Assembly: GCF_030936135.1 (NCBI RefSeq)
Contig: NC_082602.1
Location: 26,973,965-27,037,964 of the forward strand
DNA length: 64,000 nucleotides
Source: Gavia stellata
Taxonomy: Eukaryota > Chordata > Aves > Gaviiformes > Gaviidae
Direction: 5' to 3'
Part shown: one piece after another, positions 57,986 to 64,000 of the stretch
How the letters are laid out: every line of letters begins with the position of its first letter
Position numbering within the stretch: the first letter of the stretch is position 1
Made by a program: the position numbers and the translations under genes
Notes under the pieces: model-generated
What the model saw: only the letters and a program-made list of their open reading frames with translations
What the model was told of the DNA's origin: nothing
Databases searched by the model: none

Positions 57986-60900
57986 CCTTGAGCAGCAGTA
58001 CGCACCGTATGTGTTCAACGCTACCTGGGTACCTCTTCACTAAGCACATTTTCACAGCCAAAGGCACTGAATGATGGGGGTAGAGGATGTCGGACATCTC
58101 TCTGTAAGCAGGAAATGAGGGAAGGTGCTGCTCCCACAGCCATTTCAGATGACCAAAACTTGTTGCAGCTTCCCCAGGGTGTTGCAGAATTTGTAGGCAC
58201 CAGCATGGAAAATAAGGATGTTGCTGTTCACCCTCATTTTTACTGAGCTTTTGTATACTTCTTTGGCATGGTCCAGGGGAGTGGAAATGGTTAATGATGA
58301 GCTGGACAACCAGTTGTTATACTGAAGGATTTTCTGATACTTGCATTATTCTTCTGTTACACCTTTCTGCTCCCTTCCTCTGTACTTGGATGATTCAGAA
58401 CAGTTGTGTGAACTGAGGGTGATTATATCATGGCTTTTTTAATGGCCACGCAAGGACACGTTACGAATGCTTATTGCTCTGTCATGGACAAAGTCAGTCA
58501 GAAACTCAGCCCAGACAATGGCTGTGCTTAACATTAGACTTGCAAGGAGGGGGATGCTGAACCCTAAATGGTGAACCATCGTCCTCTATCAATGCAAACA
58601 TGAAGGCACACACGATGCTGTAGTAGTTGGTATGCAATTGTGAAATGCCAGGGAGGATTTGTCTCTTAAGAATCATGCTGTCAGCTGGAAGTCTTTCTGG
58701 AGCAGCCTTAAGCAGATAAGATTTTATAAACTGGAGCCAGAAGGGACACTGCCACTTAATCCATTATCAGTGGCTTACGTGAGATTTTGAAGATGCTCTA
58801 TATGAATCACCTGATTTTGGGGGCATGTGGGGTGTGTGTTAATGCCACTTTGTTTCTTTTTCTTTCTTTGATTTCCATTTTAATTAACTTTCTACCTGTG
58901 CTGACATAGCAAGCAGAAATGTTCTCAAGACTGTAATGTAGCAGAGCACTGAAATAATTTTGATTTGGAGTAAAGAGTTAAGAAGGCATTGCCTTTGTTG
59001 TAAAAACCAAGCAACTGCCAGGGACAATATGTGCCTTTTCTGTCTTTTTGAAACCATGCCTCAGGTCCTACATTTAAATGCAGAATAAACAAGTCTGATT
59101 GCATCTGACAGGTTCCTGTAAAATGGTCTGGAGGCATAGCAGTGAAAGTATGAATGTCACACAGTTTTGTTACATATCTGCCATTTAACATTTTATAAAG
59201 TGTATTTTAATTGAAGGTCCCCAGTTGTTCTTGCCTCAGTGTCTGGCTCAGTGTTAGGGATACTGAACTTTGCCACCATGTAGTACCTTCCTTCTGTGAC
59301 AACCTCTTCCTAACTTGGTGCCAGGGGTGATTTAGGCTCATTCTTGCTAAAGAAGAAGCTATGATTGCATTAAGTTTCCCAAGGTGGTCTGGAGACTCTG
59401 AAGTCAGTCCCTGAAAAGTTCATTTCTCCTATATAAGAAATAAGACCTCAGTACATAGTAGACCTGTTGCCCACATGTATTGAAAATTTTTATAGCTTTC
59501 TGTTAGTCCTGCTAAAAATGGTCACCTTTAGTTAAGTAAGTCTTCTGAAGACCGTGTGATACTTTTGGTGGTATTGAAGGCATAACACAGAAATATCATT
59601 GAAGACTGGCACGGCTGGCAGAATACTTGCTTTGCTTTTGATGGTCATGCGTAAGAAGGAAAGCACCCAACTTGATTCTCAGACTTCAGTTGCAGTTTTA
59701 AAACCAGGTAGCTGAAATAGGCAGGTCTTTACTGAAGGTGCCTGCAACAGTAAACCTGGAACCCCGGGCTGATGATTTTAGAGTTGCTTTCAGAGTAGGA
59801 CAGTACTTTAAAATCTGGTATGTCCAGCCCTTTATAAAAGGACTTCACACTGCTGCTCACTAGAAACTGCTAGATGTGAGCACTTTGGAATTACCCATTT
59901 CAAAGCAGTATGTCATGCCTGGATTGTTAATCCAGATTTTGGTGCCACAGTTGTGCCTGCAGGCTTTGGCTGGTTTGGAGAAAGTGAAAACTAAAGTCAG
60001 TGGAAACCAAAGTCCTCCAGGATCGCAGCTGGTCATATGCCACGGTCCTGATGTGGCTGTTAATCTTCAAGTCATGGCCAGTGGTTGGAGGGAGGTTGTC
60101 ACTTGGTGATACCATGATGGGGAGGTTGAGGTGAGATAATTTGCAGCATTCCTGTGAGTATTTCCTTTCCCGTAACCCAGACGTGGCTGTTTCTCTAGGG
60201 TGATGGAAGGTGATCCATTGTGTACTTTCCTAATGCTGAGCAAAAGATTATGATTATCTGGTAACAATCTCCTTAACGATGCAGCCGGATAAACTCCAGG
60301 AAATTTTTGCTGTCCACCCTTTCTGAAATATGGTTGGCGATAACTATCAAAGAAGGTGTGTGTGACTGTTTGGAGTGGAACTAGGTGGGAGAACTCCAGC
60401 CATATCTAATCTCCTGGATTCTGAGATGAAAAAGATCAACCTTTGCATCAGTGGCTTTGTGTACTGTTTATTTACTAGAGCCAGGGCAGTCTGGCTTGAA
60501 CTGTTCCAACCAAGGAGATTTCTATTATTTCTCAAGACACACATCCCCAGTTCAACCCATCTCCCTGTCCCCGGATTCTTCCAAGTTAGTCTATTCAATC
60601 TCCTCTCTTAATTCTCCTTTTTAATCCTGGTGTAGCGCGGTAAGTTACCCTCCTTGCCTGGCGTTACATCTTCCAAATCTCTGTGGCGGTTGCATTCCTT
60701 CCTTAGCTACTGCTCAGCCTTGCTGGATGTGTTTAACTCTTCCTACTGTGATGCGTGGGCTGTGTACCCTGGTAGGGCTGTTGTGTAGTTCCCAGATTTG
60801 CTGGTCCAGGATGCTAGAAATGCAGTTTTTTTGCTAGCCATTGGGCCAGAGGTTAGGCACGGGACCTGAGTGCCTTTTCCCGTGCTCCGTGGGCAAGCGG

Positions 60901-62659
60901 CTTTCTATCCTCGCTTGTCTCTGTGTCCTCAGCTTCAAGAAGGCTTAGCCATTTCTGTGGAGAGCAGATCAATATTACGTTGTAAAAGCTAAGAAGTATT
61001 ACCGTCGCCTCTCTTAAATCCTTTCCTCCAGCCTCCTACTCAGGTTGGCTGCTCTTTCCTGAGCCCCCTCTTGCCCTGGAAGGTAGATTTCCATGGTGAA
61101 TGACAGCGAGCAGGATTTCTTTCTGTCGGTTTTCTCACGGGTTAATGCACCTATGATATTTATGCAAAAGAATGCTTGTGCTATATTTCAGAGACAGCCC
61201 AAGCTAGTCAGAGATCCTCTTTTCAGCAGTGGCTGATTAGTCATGGGTTATTCTTTATTATTTGTATCACAGTGGCATCTGGAGGCTCCCGTCGAGATCT
61301 GAGTCATTTTGTGCTGGGTGCTTCCATGGTCCCCTGTACTTACTGCTCATTCACACAGATCGCTCTTACTCACGTGTCTGGGTGATCTCTGTGGGATGCT
61401 CTGGGGCTTGTACCTCCAGAGTATCACGTGAAGCAGTCAGGTACCTTTGCAGGACAGTTCTTCTTAGTCCCTTCTTTTGCCGGGAAACCTGAAGTCAGAG
61501 TCAGCAGTGGTTTGCTGAAGAGTGTGACTCTGCTTTTCTGGCTGCGAGCCCCCAGAAACACAACCCGGTGTGCAGCACTTTACCAAGGAGGCAGGGGCTT
61601 TGCTGCTTTTCCTGGCCCACAGGGGATACCAGACATGATTATATATTTTGCACTTGCTGTTCCAAATTTTATATGTTCCACTGACACATAAATATGTCGG
61701 GCTTTTTTCTCCTTTCACTGGTATTTTATGAGCCTCTGAAATACAGGCAGAAGATAGTAATCTGGCTGGTGTAGGCATTTCAGTAATTGTATGTTGTTGA
61801 CAGGAAAGACTATCCTGTTGCCAGCTCCATTTTGTGCACTTGCTAGATAAAACTAAGTGGGGAGTAAAAGGACGACAGCAGCTGATGATCATGGGGATTA
61901 GAATTTGGGGTGGAAGCAGTGTACTGGGGGCGATGCCAATAGTGATGCTGTGAGATACCCTCAGCTCCCATTGCTGTCATAATTGGTTCTTCTTTGAAGT
62001 ACTATTTCATTTTCTTCCAGCCTTAGAGAGTCAGAAGTTTCATCACTCAAGGCTTTGAAGGATGCCTCCTGCTTCTTGCCCTTCTGCTTTCATTTGGTCC
62101 TGGATTGTGCTTGTTTCCCTTTGACCTGTCAGTGTGTCTGGGTTGTAGGTATAAAGTTTTTCCTGCCTGACGTTCTCAGGTTTATATGACCTTCTCGCAA
62201 GAACTAGATCTTTTCCAAAGCTACTGAACTTTGATTTATTACATTTAAACAGCCTAAAATTGTCCAGTGCTCCAAACACAGTAATTTATCAATCTTACTT
62301 TTCCTTTCCCATCATCCTTTTCATAAGGTGCTGAAGCCTGTTGGTGGAGCAGGTAATGCTGCAGCTTGTCAGAAATATCCCAGGAAATTATGTGGTGCTT
62401 TGCCCACAGGTGATGCTCTGTATTTCTCAAGGGCAAGAAAGGCTACTTTTGAAAACCAGTAGGAACCAAAACAACAGTGGGTTGATTGAGCTGAAAACGT
62501 TAGTCCAAGGCTCAGGAGCGGTTAAAAAAAGCAAGTGAAATACTAGAAATTACAAGGGAAGCTGAAAAGAAGAAAATAGAGGCCCCGATCGGATTGCTGT
62601 ATAAATCTGAATATTGTGTGTAGTGGTTCTTCCCCTTCCACCATCTTAAAAAAAATACA

Positions 62660-63015
62660 AGAGAACTGGAAAAGGTTCAGAGGAGGGCAACAGAGACAGT
62701 CAAAAGTCTGGATTAATTTCATATAAGGAATCATTGAATAAACTAGGACTCTGATCTCTGGGAAAAGGGACAGCTGAGGTGGGAAATGACTGGCATGTAG
62801 AGAAGTGGCAGAGCTCCACTCTTCACTGTCTCTTCCAGTACAAGAATTAGGAGGACATCAAATGAAGTTCATAGATTCCATCTGCTTTTGAACAAAAAGA
62901 GGTTGTAGCCATCTGCAGTGGCTACTACCTCTGTAGAGCTCCTTAATGGTGGATATTATGGATGTTAAAATGGGTCCAGTTTTATGGGAGATTGGATGAG
63001 GTCATGAAAGAAGAA
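62660..63015 (+). repeat. Ancient CR1/L3-type LINE remnant
   Basis: ctggaaaaggttcagaggag, then gggacagctgaggtggga, then acaagaattaggaggacatc and caaatgaagttc follow the order of the 3' part of old amniote CR1/L3-type LINEs. Much more decayed than the other CR1 pieces in the window, so older. No open frame remains. Confidence 0.75.
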
Positions 63016-64000
63016 TCCTTTGAAGTTTGCTACAAACAAAGACCACACACTCGCCCTGCTCATATGGACTTCCCAAGGGTGTCTTCCTAAGGCTACACAT
63101 GTTCAGCTGATAAGGATAACACTGAAATGAGAAATTAAAACTTCTCCACACCAGTGACAGGTGGAGCTGGGTTGTTCAGACATTGCAGTGATGGATGGAG
63201 GGATAGAGCCTCCTCTGATGTTGGCTGGTGTCTAGCTGGATCCATCCTCTCTTTCCTGAACGTCCCTGCCCAGGTGTTTGCAGAGTGGTTCATTGCCATG
63301 GTAGCAGGGAAGTCGGGCACAGAACATCCAGGCTTTATTTGGGAGACAGTAGGGATTGTGACAAGGTCCCTGTGCAAGCTCCCATCACATCTTTGTTGGA
63401 TGAGACTGTGTCTCTTGCACCCTGTGGTTTTGATAAATAAAGGTACTTTTCATTTGTGGTCTCTTTTGGAGTAAGAGAAAGCAGGTTCTCCTTGCTTACA
63501 TTGACCTCCTGAGTGACAGGGGCCTAAGTAGCCCCCACTTCATTTTGTTTCCTAGACTATTGAAATAGTAGCTTTTGTGGATATCCCTGTATCTGGGAAG
63601 GTTTTTGATACAGAGGCTTGGAAGGTTTCAGATTTGGCAGCTGTTCTTACCTACTGCTGCTAGGATAATTGCAGGAACCAGCTACTTCTGCATCGCTGAA
63701 ATTGTTGCCTGTGGCAAGTACATAAGTACATGTTGTTTTACTTACGGTACGTACCTTCATGATGGCTACTTATTTCAAGCTGGGGATCCACGTGTGCTCT
63801 GACTTGGTCTGCCTTGAAATTTTAGGACATCCAAGAAAACCAGTTCTGAACTTTTCCAAGGAGTGGGGTCTGCAACACCTGTGTTTCGGGATTGTCTCCA
63901 TCCAGAAATGGTTAATCTAAGATTAACCTTAATCACAGCACTGTGCAGGTGCTCAGTGCTGTGCTGCGAACTGCCAAATCCCAAAGTAGTTTCTTACTTT

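Larger units (their letters stand above)
57002..64000 (+). other. NEURL1 intron 1 (partial)
   Basis: Inferred intron, running from the exon 1 donor to the window end. It contains a GC-rich minisatellite, a perfect 88-bp tandem duplication and an ancient CR1-type fragment. I looked for the first NHR-domain exon expected from human NEURL1 and did not find it. Confidence 0.75.

Noticed and set aside
57002-64000. Search for NEURL1 exon 2 (first NHR domain)
   Set aside because: None of the expected NHR motifs appear in any frame, so the exon must lie beyond the window.
1-64000. CRISPR arrays, operons, ribosome binding sites, tRNA or rRNA genes
   Set aside because: This is a vertebrate nuclear sequence; no spaced direct-repeat array or tRNA/rRNA-like sequence was seen by eye.

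Overview
The window looks like avian nuclear DNA. Its genes are split by introns with GT-AG splice sites, four CR1 LINE fragments of the type common in birds lie among them, and there is one solo LTR of an avian ERVL-like family. The gene order PDCD11 (+), CALHM2 (-), CALHM1 (-), CALHM3 (-), NEURL1 (+) is the same as I recall for human 10q24.33, so this is a conserved vertebrate block. I cannot name the species. Human comparisons below rest on recalled protein sequences, not on a search.

Layout. 1-10917 holds the 3' half of PDCD11 (17 coding segments, 886 residues to the stop): the last S1 RNA-binding domains, a charged linker and the C-terminal HAT repeats. A reverse CR1 fragment and about 3.7 kb without a recognised gene follow. 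15749-16791 is CALHM2 (2 coding exons, 319 aa), 22770-25230 is CALHM1 (2 coding exons, 338 aa) and 31599-34495 is CALHM3 (3 coding exons, 334 aa), all on the minus strand. The spacers hold CR1 pieces, a solo LTR at 27290-27866 with an exact 5-bp target duplication, homopolymers and a perfect hairpin. A longer CR1 ORF2 fragment (about 36370-38280) with an internal deletion ends beside a 20-bp tandem repeat. From there to about 56.3 kb I see no gene. A CpG island at about 56.4-57.1 kb holds the first coding exon of NEURL1 (56917-57001). The rest of the window is its first intron, with a minisatellite at the splice donor and a perfect 88-bp tandem duplication.

Function. PDCD11/RRP5 is a nucleolar ribosome-assembly factor. 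The three CALHM genes encode large-pore channels. CALHM1 and CALHM3 are known to form the voltage-gated ATP-release channel of mammalian taste cells; CALHM2 is a separate ATP-permeable channel. NEURL1 is a Neuralized-family E3 ubiquitin ligase. All three CALHM genes share one phase-0 intron position, which fits tandem duplication.

I found no unknown multi-gene system. The points most worth a second look are PDZ-ligand-like C-termini on CALHM1 and CALHM3 but not CALHM2, conserved short motifs in the PDCD11 linker, the upstream start codons and X-box-like site at NEURL1, and the exact 88-bp duplication.
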